From positions 27,870 through 91,869 of the forward strand of contig NZ_JAGHFX010000056.1 of NCBI RefSeq assembly GCF_017888565.1: a DNA stretch of 64,000 nt. The letters run 5' to 3'. A model generated the notes under the pieces. It searched no databases and was not told the origin of the DNA. It saw only the letters and a list, made by a program, of their open reading frames with translations. This document shows, one piece after another, positions 37,207 through 45,172 of the stretch (the stretch's first letter is position 1; the number at the start of each line of letters is the position of its first letter). The position numbers and the translations under genes are program-made. Origin of the DNA: Clostridium sp. GTDB lineage: Bacteria > Bacillota > Clostridia > Clostridiales > Clostridiaceae.

Positions 37207-37497
37207 TTAACACCATACATATGTATATGGATCATTTTCTTTATAGTATGCCTTTAAATCACAATCACACATTTTATCTTTAATTGCTGTAGTAGAATCT
37301 TTAAAACCAGGAGTTGTATCCTTTTCATAAATCTTTAGTATTTTCTTACCACAAATAGGACAATCAATTAGAGTATAATTTGTATAACCATTATTATCTT
37401 CATAATCTTTATATACTTTTCCATTATAGTCTATTCCATTTTCTGATTCATGATATCCAGTAAGTTGCTGAGTGTATAAATTTTTAATACCGCCCAT
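37207..37497 (-). CDS. small zinc-ribbon-like protein
   Basis: A 96-residue protein on the minus strand. It has CPICGKK near residue 50 and a later CDC group (MCDCD), a possible four-cysteine zinc site. The ATG at 37497 lies eight bases after GGGAGG. It is divergent from the HNH-like gene. No family is recognised; in this context it may be a phage-type accessory protein. Confidence 0.55.
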   Translation of the reverse strand: MGGIKNLYTQQLTGYHESENGIDYNGKVYKDYEDNNGYTNYTLIDCPICGKKILKIYEKDTTPGFKDSTTAIKDKMCDCDLKAYYKENDPYTYVWC

Positions 37498-37657
37498 ATT
37501 AAATCCTCCCAATAATTGTATTTTATATAATTATATCATATTTAATGTATGGTATAATAAAACAAATAATAATTATATTAACATGGTGATGGGTGGGATT
37601 TCTTATACCAGAGTGATTTTAAATATAAAATTACGATTTAATAAATTGGAGGATAAT

Positions 37658-38401
37658 ATGGCAGAAAAGAGAAAATGCATTTTTTGCGATGGAACGAAAT
37701 TAAGCAGAGAACATATTTTTGCTCAGTGGCTATTGAAAGAACTTGATATATATGATGATAATGTTACAATGAGTCACTCAAGTGTTATTGGCAAGCCAGT
37801 ATCTAATAGAAAGCATCCTTTTTCAAAATTAGTAAATGGACTAGTATGTGAGAAGTGTAATAATGGTTGGATGAGTCAATTGGAGGGGGGATGTCAAAAT
37901 CATATTATTAATCTTATGAAGATGAATGAGATTGAAAGTGAATTAAAATTTCTTGAAGGGCATCATGATACTGTTGCAAAATGGGCTTTTAAGAATGCTA
38001 TTCTTTTAAATAATGCTACTAATTATAGACAACTCGTCCCTGATGATCACTATTCTGATCTCTATTCTGGAGGTATTCCAGAAGGTGTATTTATAGATTT
38101 AGCTTTTTGTAAAAGTGAGTCTAAAATAGAATGGAGACAAACTCCTGGGGGCTTACTTATAAAGGATAAAGATATACCTTTTAATCCTAATGTGATAAGG
38201 TATCTAATTACATTTCAAATTGAGAGATTACTAATCAAAGTAGCATTTTATAAAAGCTCAGATAATGTGTTTTATGAAGATGAGGGAGCAATTCGAATAT
38301 TCCCACAGTTTGGTGGATATGGAACACCTAAATTATTTGATAATATTGATGAATTTGATATTAATGGTGTTATACATGAATACCGAGATATAAAGAAATA
38401 A
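37658..38401 (+). CDS. HNH-like endonuclease-family protein
   Basis: A 247-residue protein whose N-terminus reads RKCIFCDGTKLSREHIFAQW, followed by VCEKCNNGWMSQLEG near residue 65. The paired CxxC groups around an EH dyad are the signature of an HNH-type zinc-finger nuclease domain. The remaining two thirds are unfamiliar. GGAGG lies six bases before the ATG at 37658; the open frame runs 62 codons further up without a ribosome site. It may be a mobile-element nuclease or defence effector; catalytic activity is not certain. Confidence 0.65.
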   Translation: MAEKRKCIFCDGTKLSREHIFAQWLLKELDIYDDNVTMSHSSVIGKPVSNRKHPFSKLVNGLVCEKCNNGWMSQLEGGCQNHIINLMKMNEIESELKFLEGHHDTVAKWAFKNAILLNNATNYRQLVPDDHYSDLYSGGIPEGVFIDLAFCKSESKIEWRQTPGGLLIKDKDIPFNPNVIRYLITFQIERLLIKVAFYKSSDNVFYEDEGAIRIFPQFGGYGTPKLFDNIDEFDINGVIHEYRDIKK

Positions 38402-38422
38402 TATTAATGAATTTCAATTTGT

Positions 38423-38448
38423 GAAGTAGTTAACACTACTTCTTTTTT
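38423..38448 (+). terminator. terminator after HNH-like gene
   Basis: GAAGTAG / CTACTTC with a 6-base loop and seven T. Confidence 0.75.
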
Positions 38449-38640
38449 TATAGAATAAAATTATGATTTTATTTATATATAAGGTGTACTAATAAATTTA
38501 AAAGCCTTTGAATTTAGAATAATCTAAGTTCTTTTTTGTTTAAATAGAAATGAAATAGGGGCTATGCTTTTACTTTGTAATTATAGTTTTATATTTTTAA
38601 TATTGTATTTTTAATGTTATATTTTTATTTTGAAACTTTC

Positions 38641-38718
38641 TTTCATACCTACGAAGATTTAATTCATACCTATGAAAAAATATTTATCAGGTATGAAAAA
38701 TATTTTCCAAGGTATAAA
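38641..38718. repeat. four iteron/operator-like repeats
   Basis: TTTCATACCTACGAA (38641), TTCATACCTATGAA (38663), AGGTATGAAA (38689) and AAGGTATAAA (38709) are copies of one motif, two in each orientation, spaced 20-26 bases centre to centre. They lie 65-140 bases before a replication-type HTH gene and could be iterons of an origin or operators for that protein. Confidence 0.55.
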
Positions 38719-38782
38719 AAAATGCTTACAACTTAGATAAAGCACGACATAATGATTAATATAATTGAAAGGAAGTGAAAAA

Positions 38783-39190
38783 ATGTTACTATATGACTTA
38801 GAAGAAGAAAGACATAAGAAAAAGAAAGACTATACTAAAGATACATTTTATACGCCAGTAACAAATAAGTTTATGAGAGAAAGTAAACTAAACTTACAAG
38901 AGAAAGCATTTTATATTTACCTTAGGGGATTTGGCGATAAGTGTTTTCAGAATCAAGCTATAATTTGTAAGGAGTTAGGTATAACTAGACCTACTTTAAG
39001 AAAATTAATGATATCTTTAGAAGAAAAGAAATACATATATGTACAACGAAAATTTGGCATAAAAACAAAAGAGAAAGCTACTCCAGTCATTCACACTATA
39101 CCACTAGACACAAATGATGGAAGTAATCCCTCTCAATATGTAGATGCTCTCTTGGATTATTTGAAAACAACATATCCAAGTGATTATTAA
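38783..39190 (+). CDS. HTH domain protein, replication-initiator-like
   Basis: A 135-residue protein with a charged N-terminus, then a winged-helix segment: ESKLNLQEKAFYIYLRG, CFQNQAIICKELGITRPTLRKL and LEEKKYIYVQRKF. This order resembles N-terminal parts of plasmid RepA_N/DnaD-like initiators. The ATG at 38783 follows AAAGGAAG. Repeats of a TTCATACCT motif lie just upstream. Replication or regulation is inferred from these; no catalytic domain is present. Confidence 0.6.
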   Translation: MLLYDLEEERHKKKKDYTKDTFYTPVTNKFMRESKLNLQEKAFYIYLRGFGDKCFQNQAIICKELGITRPTLRKLMISLEEKKYIYVQRKFGIKTKEKATPVIHTIPLDTNDGSNPSQYVDALLDYLKTTYPSDY

Positions 39191-39218
39191 AAGTATAATT
39201 TAATTTATGAAGTAAATC

Positions 39219-39252
39219 AAGGTTAGTATTAAAATGTACTAGCCTTTTTACT
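39219..39252 (+). terminator. terminator after HTH gene
   Basis: AAGGTTAGTA / TACTAGCCTT with an 8-base loop and a short T-run. Confidence 0.65.
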
Positions 39253-39367
39253 ATGGAATAAATTTCTTAATAGTCAAAAGTGAACTTTAATAATCAAATT
39301 TATATAATAGAAATGAGAAGATTTTTAGCTAGAAAGCTTCAAAATTAATTTTTTGGAGGAGAATAGA

Positions 39368-39553
39368 GTGGAAATAAAAAGGGAGAACAATTTAATAAGA
39401 GTTTACAATGAAGGTATTTTAATAATAGAAGAAACAAGTTATACTAATGTCATATTAACTATCAATAAATTAAAAAATATTATTCAAGATGTATATCAAC
39501 TTAATATTCTTAATCAAATTTTGAGAATTATAGAGTTAAGTGAGGTAGCATAA
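39368..39553 (+). CDS. small protein upstream of the recombinase
   Basis: A 61-residue protein starting at GTG (39368), seven bases after GGAGGAG. It has a beta-like N-terminus and a helical second half (TINKLKNIIQDVYQLNILNQ). Its stop overlaps the recombinase ATG by one base, so the two are translationally coupled. It could be a recombination directionality or accessory factor; this is inference from position only. Confidence 0.6.
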   Translation: MEIKRENNLIRVYNEGILIIEETSYTNVILTINKLKNIIQDVYQLNILNQILRIIELSEVA

Positions 39554-41103
39554 TGAATAATATAGCTTGTTATATAAGAGTTTCAACAGATAAAGAGGAT
39601 CAACAAAAGTCATTAGAGCAACAAAGGATTTTACTGCAGGATCAGTTTAAAAATAGTAATATAACTATGTATGCTGATACAGGAACGGGTACAAGTTTTA
39701 ATAGAAAAGGCTTTAAACAATTACTATTTGATTGTGGGTTAAACGAGAAAAAACTTAAAGATGGAAGATTAACATTCGAAGTAGACCAAACAAGAGATCC
39801 TTTAGTTAAAGAAATAGTTGTTTTAAATACAAGTAGATTTGCACGTAATATTGCTATAATAGATATTTTAAGAATTTTATGGGATTATAAAAAGGTAAAT
39901 GTAAAATTTTTAGATGTTCAAAAAGATAGTAACAATCCTAGTGATATGATATTGCTTCAAATGTTCTTTGCAATGGCCGAAAATGAGGTTGCTGAAACTT
40001 CAAAGAGAACAAAAAGAGGAAATCAAACATCAATTATACAAAATAGAATAAGAAATAATAGTATCTTTGGATGGGATTTTAAAAGAGAAACCAATTCTTT
40101 AATTATTAATGAAGAAGAAGCAAAAGTTGTTAGATTTATATTTGAAACTTCATTAACTAATGGATTGAAGAAAACTGCAAAAATAGTTAATGAAAAAGGA
40201 TATAGAACTAAAAAAGGTATGCTTTGGACTGATAGTACCATTAAAACTTTAATAGTTAATCCAAAATATAAAGGATATAATGTTAGAAATAAATTTAATA
40301 GTGTTAACTTATTTACTGAAAGTAAAGTCAAATATGTTAAGAAAGAAGATTGGATAGTTCAAAAATCAGATAGGATTGAGCCAATAGTATCAGAAGAATT
40401 GTGGGAAAAAGTACAACAGTCATTAGCTAATAGGTGTAAGGCTGGAAATAAAGGTCAAAATGCAAGAATATATGATACTAGGGGTAAAATCAAATGTAGT
40501 TGTGGCGCAAATTATATAAGATGTGTTACTACAAAAGTGGCAGATAAGCCACAAAGTCAACATTATCTTATATGTGGTAATAAAAAGAAATATGGTAAAG
40601 ATTATTGTAATGTTGAAAATATTACAGTAGGAATGCTAGATAAATATATAGAGGAACAGAGAAAGGTTTACTATAAAAATATTCAGCTTCAAATACAAGT
40701 AAAAATAGTTCAGCTACAATCTCAATTAGAAAATATGAATAATGGGGAAGTATTCAATCTTAGGGATAAGGAAAATAAATTAGAAGTATTAAAAGGAAAA
40801 TTAGAAAAACTTATTGATACTTTTATATCTTCATCAGAAACTATGCAAAAGGTTGTAGAAAAGAAAATAAAAGAATTAGAAAGTCAAATAAATAGATTAG
40901 AAAGCGATATAGTTGATAGTAAATCTAAAAACTTTGATCAAGATAAATTTAGAAGAGATACTAATAATAAAATAAACAAATTAAAAGAGGAATTAAAAAT
41001 ATCTAGCAATAAGGAATTAACGAGAGCAGAGTGGTTAGATAGGGTTAATAGTATATTAATAGAAAGTAAGAATAGCTTTAAGACAACATACAATCTTGAT
41101 TAA
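39553..41103 (+). CDS. large serine recombinase (site-specific integrase)
   Basis: A 516-residue large serine recombinase. The N-terminal resolvase domain carries YIRVSTDKEDQQKSLEQQR with the nucleophile serine near residue 10 and NTSRFARN near 96. A Recombinase domain covers about 185-300, a zinc ribbon follows (CSCGANYIRC ... CGNKKKYGKDYC, about 315-355), then a long coiled coil from about 370. GGTTGTCGTTA, 15 bases after its stop, mirrors the arm at the ABC-F end. It is the likely integrase of this element. Its last four codons (YNLD) recur in a remnant at 42515-42565. Confidence 0.92.
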   Translation: MNNIACYIRVSTDKEDQQKSLEQQRILLQDQFKNSNITMYADTGTGTSFNRKGFKQLLFDCGLNEKKLKDGRLTFEVDQTRDPLVKEIVVLNTSRFARNIAIIDILRILWDYKKVNVKFLDVQKDSNNPSDMILLQMFFAMAENEVAETSKRTKRGNQTSIIQNRIRNNSIFGWDFKRETNSLIINEEEAKVVRFIFETSLTNGLKKTAKIVNEKGYRTKKGMLWTDSTIKTLIVNPKYKGYNVRNKFNSVNLFTESKVKYVKKEDWIVQKSDRIEPIVSEELWEKVQQSLANRCKAGNKGQNARIYDTRGKIKCSCGANYIRCVTTKVADKPQSQHYLICGNKKKYGKDYCNVENITVGMLDKYIEEQRKVYYKNIQLQIQVKIVQLQSQLENMNNGEVFNLRDKENKLEVLKGKLEKLIDTFISSSETMQKVVEKKIKELESQINRLESDIVDSKSKNFDQDKFRRDTNNKINKLKEELKISSNKELTRAEWLDRVNSILIESKNSFKTTYNLD

Positions 41104-41118
41104 TTTTTTTAATTAGTC

Positions 41119-41157
41119 GGTTGTCGTTAAGGTGTAAAAGGTGGACGCTAAAATTGG
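41119..41157 (+). repeat. att-like site R1 after the recombinase
   Basis: GGTTGTCGTTAAGG begins 15 bases after the recombinase stop, and GGACGCTAAAATTG lies 24 bases on. Sites at 41805 and 42580 share this layout, and the GGAC...AAAAT half resembles the ABC-F end (GGACAACAAAAATA). Interpreted as the right att half of the element that carries the intact recombinase. Confidence 0.6.
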
Positions 41158-41215
41158 TATAGTAAAATTTTACAAGAGTTAGTGTTACTGCTAACTCTTT
41201 TTTGCTATACTTAAG
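41150..41215 (+). repeat. terminator repeat copy 1
   Basis: TATAGTAAAATTTTACAAG then AAGAGTTAG / CTAACTCTT stem (41174-41182, 41191-41199) with six T. The same 55-60 bases recur near 41840, 43775, 46555 and 47090. It ends the recombinase transcript. Confidence 0.75.
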
Positions 41216-41250
41216 TAAATATAATTAGGTATGAAAGGATAATTGATAAT

Positions 41251-41769
41251 ATGAGTATAAGAATAATTCCTATTAATGAAAAAGACAGATATGATTTATT
41301 GAAGTTTGAAATTGATAATAGAAGTTTTTTCGAGGAGAGTTGCATATCTAGAGGAGATAAATATTATGAAGAAGATAACTTTAAAGAAATACTAAAGGAG
41401 TTAATTAAAGAGCAAGAACAGGGAATACATTACATGTATTTAATAAAGGATAATAATGACGAGATTGTAGGAAGAATAAATCTAGTGGAGATTATTAGGG
41501 GAAATATGAATAAGGCTGAGTTGGGGTATAGAATAGCGAAAGCTCATAATGGAAAAGGTTATGGAAAGAAGGCAGTAGAACTTATTTTAGGAGAAGCTTT
41601 GAATATTCACAAACTTCATAGAATAGAGGCTGGGACAGCTATAGAAAACATAGCATCTCAAAAAGTATTAGAATTTAGTGGATTTAGAAAGGTTGGAATA
41701 TACAATAAGTGTATATATGTAAATGGGAAATGGAATGATAGTGTTATTTATGAAGTAGTATTGGACTAG
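41251..41769 (+). CDS. GNAT family N-acetyltransferase (RimJ/RimL type)
   Basis: A 172-residue acetyl-CoA-dependent acetyltransferase. The acetyl-CoA loop region is ELGYRIAKAHNGKGYGKKAV near 93-112, followed by HKLHRIEAGTAIENIASQKVLEFSGF near 125-150, typical of RimJ/RimL-like enzymes. The substrate is unknown. It stands alone between two terminator repeats and two att-like sites, so it looks like a single-gene cargo unit. Confidence 0.88.
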   Translation: MSIRIIPINEKDRYDLLKFEIDNRSFFEESCISRGDKYYEEDNFKEILKELIKEQEQGIHYMYLIKDNNDEIVGRINLVEIIRGNMNKAELGYRIAKAHNGKGYGKKAVELILGEALNIHKLHRIEAGTAIENIASQKVLEFSGFRKVGIYNKCIYVNGKWNDSVIYEVVLD

Positions 41770-41799
41770 ATGATTGAGAGTTGGTACAAGTTTGAATAG
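41770..41799 (+). pseudogene. possible recombinase 3' tail remnant
   Basis: The last codons here read ESWYKFE and stop, compared with KTTYNLD and stop of the intact recombinase, and the bases TACAA..TTGA..A.TTTT align. Six bases later GGTTGTC begins. The evidence is short and would not stand alone; the clearer remnant at 42515 supports it. Confidence 0.35.
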
Positions 41800-41804
41800 T
41801 TTTG

Positions 41805-41842
41805 GGTTGTCATAAAGGTATGATGGATAGACGCTGAAAATC
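41805..41842 (+). repeat. att-like site R2
   Basis: GGTTGTCATAAAGGTATGAT and then AGACGCTGAAAAT align with site R1 over about 38 bases without gaps. It lies between the GNAT and DUF4269 genes. Confidence 0.55.
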
Positions 41843-41890
41843 ATATAGTAGTTCCAAAAAAAGAGTTAGTATTTCACTAACTCTTTTCGA
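41843..41890 (+). repeat. terminator repeat copy 2
   Basis: ATATAGTAGTT, then a perfect 12-base stem AAAAGAGTTAGT / ACTAACTCTTTT (41859-41887). It corresponds in position and sequence to copy 1. Confidence 0.7.
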
Positions 41891-41915
41891 TATATAGAAA
41901 GTGTGGTGTAATTAT

Positions 41916-42482
41916 ATGAAGGAAGGTTTTACAAACCTTGATTATTTGAAGATTGGAAACATGAAACAACAAATGGTTTTCAAATTATTAAATAGTACAC
42001 ATATATTTAATACTCTTGAAAAGTATAATCCCATTTTAGTAGGAACTATACCTATAGGGATTGATATAGATAGTAGTGATTTAGATATTATATGTGAAGT
42101 TTATAACTTAAAAGAATTTGAGATATTGATGAAAGATAAATTTTCAAATTTTAATGAATTTAAGATAAATAAAGTAAATGATGAAATTTTAACAGTTAAT
42201 TTTCTTATACATAATTTTGAAATAGAAGTATATGCACAAAATATAAAAACTACAGATCAAAATGGATATAGACACATGATAATTGAAAATAGAATTTTAA
42301 GTTTATGTGAAGAATTAGTGAGACAAAAAATTATTCAGTTAAAGAAAGATGGATATAAGACTGAGCCAGCATTTGCTAAACTTTTAAACTTGCAAGGAAA
42401 TCCATACGATGAATTATTAAAATTTGAAAAGTTAAATGATGAGGAAATAAGAGAGCTATTAGATATTACTATAGAGAAATAA
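41916..42482 (+). CDS. DUF4269 nucleotidyltransferase-fold protein
   Basis: A 188-residue protein that I recognise as DUF4269. The segment LVGTIPIGIDIDSSDLDIIC near residues 44-63 has the GS/DxD-like pattern of the nucleotidyltransferase fold, and KTEPAFAKLLNLQGNPYDELL near the end is characteristic. Function is unknown; relatives include antibiotic nucleotidyltransferases and MNT antitoxins. The start at 41916 has only a weak GGTG upstream. It is the only intact gene between sites R2 and R3. Confidence 0.75.
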   Translation: MKEGFTNLDYLKIGNMKQQMVFKLLNSTHIFNTLEKYNPILVGTIPIGIDIDSSDLDIICEVYNLKEFEILMKDKFSNFNEFKINKVNDEILTVNFLIHNFEIEVYAQNIKTTDQNGYRHMIIENRILSLCEELVRQKIIQLKKDGYKTEPAFAKLLNLQGNPYDELLKFEKLNDEEIRELLDITIEK

Positions 42483-42514
42483 TAAGTATTAGTAAGAGCA
42501 TAACTTATAGAGAA

Positions 42515-42565
42515 TTAGAAATTAAGAGTAGAATGATATTTAAAGTTGTGTACAATCTTGATTAA
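42515..42565 (+). pseudogene. recombinase 3' end remnant
   Basis: The frame reads LEIKSRMIFKVVYNLD and stop; the intact recombinase ends ILIESKNSFKTTYNLD and stop. In addition 23 consecutive bases (42551-42573), covering YNLD, the stop and following T-run, are identical to 41089-41111. This is the tail of a second, otherwise deleted serine recombinase, followed 14 bases later by an att-like site. Confidence 0.7.
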
Positions 42566-42579
42566 TTTTTTTATTATTA

Positions 42580-42635
42580 GATTGTCATAAAGTTAGGATA
42601 AAGGGACAACAAAAATAGTCTAATGACAACCTAAT
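42580..42635 (+). repeat. att-like site R3 with copy of the ABC-F end
   Basis: GATTGTCATAAAG (42580) parallels sites R1 and R2. It is followed by GGACAACAAAAATA and, at the same spacing as in the ABC-F gene, GACAACCTAAT (42604-42635), 29 of 32 bases matching 24782-24813. This is the best right-hand partner of the attL at the ABC-F gene. Confidence 0.7.
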
Positions 42636-42654
42636 AGACATTAATAAGAAAGTA

Positions 42655-42692
42655 GCTCCAAGCCTTTATAATATTAAGGTTTGGAGCTTTAT
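42655..42692 (+). terminator. terminator after the right att copy
   Basis: GCTCCAAGCCTT and AAGGTTTGGAGC form a strong stem with one G-U-type pair, followed by TTTATT. A terminator also follows the attL copy at 24831, at a similar distance. Confidence 0.75.
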
Positions 42693-42930
42693 TGATATTA
42701 TGTAACAACCTTTAACATTTTATAACTTACGTATAATGGAGTTTGGGGGTTATAAATTAATATAAACTTTTATAAATAAGTGAATAGAAATAATTAGAGT
42801 ATAGCTAGCATAGAGAAATAAAGCAAAAACAATAAACCAATTTAATACTAATTAAACTGGTTAGATAGTAAAAGGTATATACAAAATTCGCATAATAATA
42901 TAATTAACTTGACAGGAAGAAGGAGGAAAT
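42693..42930. other. A/T-rich intergenic stretch
   Basis: No gene, repeat or clear hairpin is seen between the terminator at 42692 and the secreted-protein pseudogene; it presumably holds that gene's promoter. Confidence 0.4.
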
Positions 42931-43571
42931 ATGATGAAAAAGAAATTTTTATTGTTAATTATGTCTATTTGTATTTTATCAACAAGTTTAATAGCATTTG
43001 GTAAAATAGAGAAGGAACAAGGGGTAAAGTAGAAGATAATTATTCAGAAAATTATGAATCTAAGGACAATAAATCGGATAATGATAAAGATATAGGAGAT
43101 AGCAAAGCAAAGGATAGTTCATCCAATGTAAAAGGCAATGTAGCTGATTTAGAAGATTATACAGTAATAGTTGATGTGGAAGAAGGAATTGATTATAAAA
43201 AAGGCGATTATTCAGAGGTGGATTTTGCGGTTCAATTATTAAAAGACTTTTTTGCAGGAAAAAATATTGATAATAGGATAATAAGTGATAATTATGATTA
43301 TAGTGAGTTAATACCTATTACAGCTGAAGATAAAGCAAAATTACAAAAAAAGTTAGAGATTACCAGATTAGAACTTGAGGTTACTGATGGAAAGAATATT
43401 AATGTAGAGCCTTTAAAAATAGAAAAAAGCATATTATTAACTAAGGAGGCTAATTGTGAGTTAAGTATTGAATTAATGCTAACGCCAGAAGGCAGTGAGA
43501 ATGCATATTCAAATATGTATGGTGTAGTTATATATAAAATTGATGGCGACTATAAAGGTAAAATATTTTAA
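42931..43571 (+). pseudogene. frameshifted secreted/membrane-anchored protein
   Basis: An ATG at 42931 behind AGGAGG opens a signal-peptide-like start (MMKKKFLLLIMSICILSTSL) that hits TAG at 43030 after 33 codons. The next frame continues without a break from the same place (KVEDNYSENYESKDNKSDND, then DYTVIVDVEEGIDYKKGDYS) to 43571. Joined, they form about 213 residues: signal segment, charged linker, folded domain. The break lies at a G4/A3 run near 43020, so a mutation or a homopolymer sequencing error could both explain it. No family is recognised. Confidence 0.6.
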
Positions 43572-43942
43572 AATGATATTATGTTTTAGAAAAGGTATAT
43601 AAATTATAAAAAATTAAGAGATTAAAGGTAAATAAGAGGTTATAAAACTAACACATACTTTGTTTCGTAAAGATAATATAGGTAGAATTGATTTACTGAA
43701 AGACAAAGAAAATAATAATTACAAAGACTTATAAGTTAACTTGAAATTGTATATGATAAATGGATAAGTAAAATATTATAGTAAAGTTTTAAAAGAGTTA
43801 GTGTAGCTTCTAACTCTTTTTTGATGTAATTGACATATAGCAATTGTTAAATCTTAAAAACTAATATATTGAATAATAGATCATAATATATATGCTATGT
43901 TAGTATGTGAAATTATAGCTTATGGAATGTAAAAGAGGAGCA
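43572..43942. other. gap with a coding-like remnant and terminator repeat
   Basis: A stopless stretch ending at about 43733 encodes KLTHTLFRKDNIGRIDLLKD and continues to DL and a stop; it has no start codon, so it may be a gene remnant. It is followed by a decayed att-like stretch and terminator repeat copy 3. Confidence 0.4.
43773..43834 (+). repeat. terminator repeat copy 3
   Basis: TATAGTAAAGTTTTAAAAG, then AAAAGAGTTAG / CTAACTCTTTT (43791-43801, 43810-43820) and TTGATGTAATT. It matches copy 1 at most positions. Upstream, ATTGTATATGATAAATGGAT resembles a decayed att-like arm. Confidence 0.7.
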
Positions 43943-44146
43943 ATGAAAATTGAGTTTAATAAATTAATACCAGAATTATCTGTGATAAATATAGAAGAGT
44001 CTAAGAAATTCTATATAGATATTTTAGGCTTTAAACTAGAATATAAAAGATTAGAAGATAAATTTGCATTTTTATCATTAGGAGATATATAAATAATGAT
44101 AGAAGAGGGAAATGGATATTTATTAAGATTTTGTATGCATAAGTAG
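43943..44146 (+). pseudogene. VOC/bleomycin-resistance-type protein, broken
   Basis: From the ATG at 43943 (GAGGAG upstream) the product reads KIEFNKLIPELSVINIEESK then KFYIDILGFKLEYKR and KFAFLSLGDI, typical of bleomycin-resistance/VOC proteins. A TAA at 44090 interrupts; the same frame goes on IMIEEGNGYLL, as in the family, where GxQIMIEE would be normal (a CAA to TAA change fits). The frame then ends at 44146, about half the usual 120 residues, so it is also truncated. Confidence 0.65.
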
Positions 44147-44437
44147 CTTAGTAAAATACTATTTACAAATAAGGATTAAAATTAAAGCTGTATGTATATT
44201 AATGGGTTGTCCCACTATCATTTGGTGAGACAACCTTTTCTTTATATCAAATATAATGACGTGGATTAATAGAGTAAAATTTATATAAATAATATACAAC
44301 TATTGAATAATAATTAACTTGCTAATATATTTTATAACTGCTAATATAATATTAACAACTCAATAATAATAATTATTTATTAATAATAATTTGATTGATA
44401 ATATAAATTAAAAGATTTAACTAAGGAGGATTTATGA
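44147..44437. other. intergenic stretch with terminator
   Basis: GGTTGTCCCAC and GTGAGACAACC (44206-44236) form a stem followed by TTTTCTTT, a terminator. The rest is A/T rich with dispersed TAATAAT runs and likely the SDR promoter. Confidence 0.5.
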
Positions 44438-45172
44438 ATGGAACGTTTAAAAAATAAAGTAGCTATTATTACAGGCGGAGCACGTGGAATGGGGGCATCT
44501 CATGTGAGATTATTTGTAAGTGAAGGTGCAAAAGTTGTATTTACAGACTTAAATGAAGAAGAAGGTAGAATATTAGAACAAGAGTTAGGTAGTAATGCAA
44601 AGTTTATTAAACATGATGTTACTGATGCTTCAGGTTGGGATAAAGTTGTACAAGAAACTGATAAAATATTTGGACCAGCTAATATTTTAGTGAATAATGC
44701 TGGTATAGCTATGAATAAATCTATTTTAGAAATGACTGAAGAGGAATATAGAAAAATTGTAGATATAAATCAAGTGTCTGTTTTTCTTGGGATTAAGGCA
44801 TTAGCTCCTTCTATGAAAAAAGCAGAAACGGCTTCAATAATAAATATTTCATCTATGAATGGAATGGTGGGTGGAGCAATTGGTTATACAGATACGAAGT
44901 TTGCAGTTCGTGGAATGACAAAGGCAGCAGCACTTCAATTATCACCATTTGGAATAAGAGTTAACTCAGTACATCCAGGTGTAATAGAAACACCAATGGT
45001 TACTGAAGGAGAATCATATGAAGTAATTAAGAATTTTGCTAAACAAATTCCAATGAGAAGAATGGCTAAGCCTGAAGAGGTTTCAAATTTAGTTCTTTAT
45101 CTTGCTTCAGATGAATCAAGATATTCAACAGGATCTGAATTCATTATAGATGGTGGTTTAACTGCAATGTAG
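44438..45172 (+). CDS. short-chain dehydrogenase/reductase
   Basis: A 244-residue classical SDR oxidoreductase. It has the cofactor motif TGGARGMG near residue 12, NNAG near 88, catalytic serine in ISSMNG near 138 and YTDTK (YxxxK) near 152, and the PG...TPMV segment. An aspartate at the end of the second strand (FTDLNEEE) suggests NAD(H). Relatives include alcohol, glucose and hydroxysteroid dehydrogenases; the substrate cannot be assigned. The ATG at 44438 lies nine bases after AAGGAGG. A terminator follows at 45331. Confidence 0.88.
   Translation: MERLKNKVAIITGGARGMGASHVRLFVSEGAKVVFTDLNEEEGRILEQELGSNAKFIKHDVTDASGWDKVVQETDKIFGPANILVNNAGIAMNKSILEMTEEEYRKIVDINQVSVFLGIKALAPSMKKAETASIINISSMNGMVGGAIGYTDTKFAVRGMTKAAALQLSPFGIRVNSVHPGVIETPMVTEGESYEVIKNFAKQIPMRRMAKPEEVSNLVLYLASDESRYSTGSEFIIDGGLTAM

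Larger units (their letters stand above)
38402..38782. other. gap with terminator and iteron-like repeats
   Basis: A terminator for the HNH-like gene (38423-38446) is followed by an A/T-rich stretch and then four TTCATACCT / AGGTATGAA motifs at 38641-38718, immediately before the HTH gene. No coding frame is evident. Confidence 0.6.

Noticed and set aside
44206..44236. GGTTGTC...GACAACC pair as a further att site
   Set aside because: The two halves pair as a terminator stem with a T-run, and the AAAAT half-site and recombinase tail are missing.
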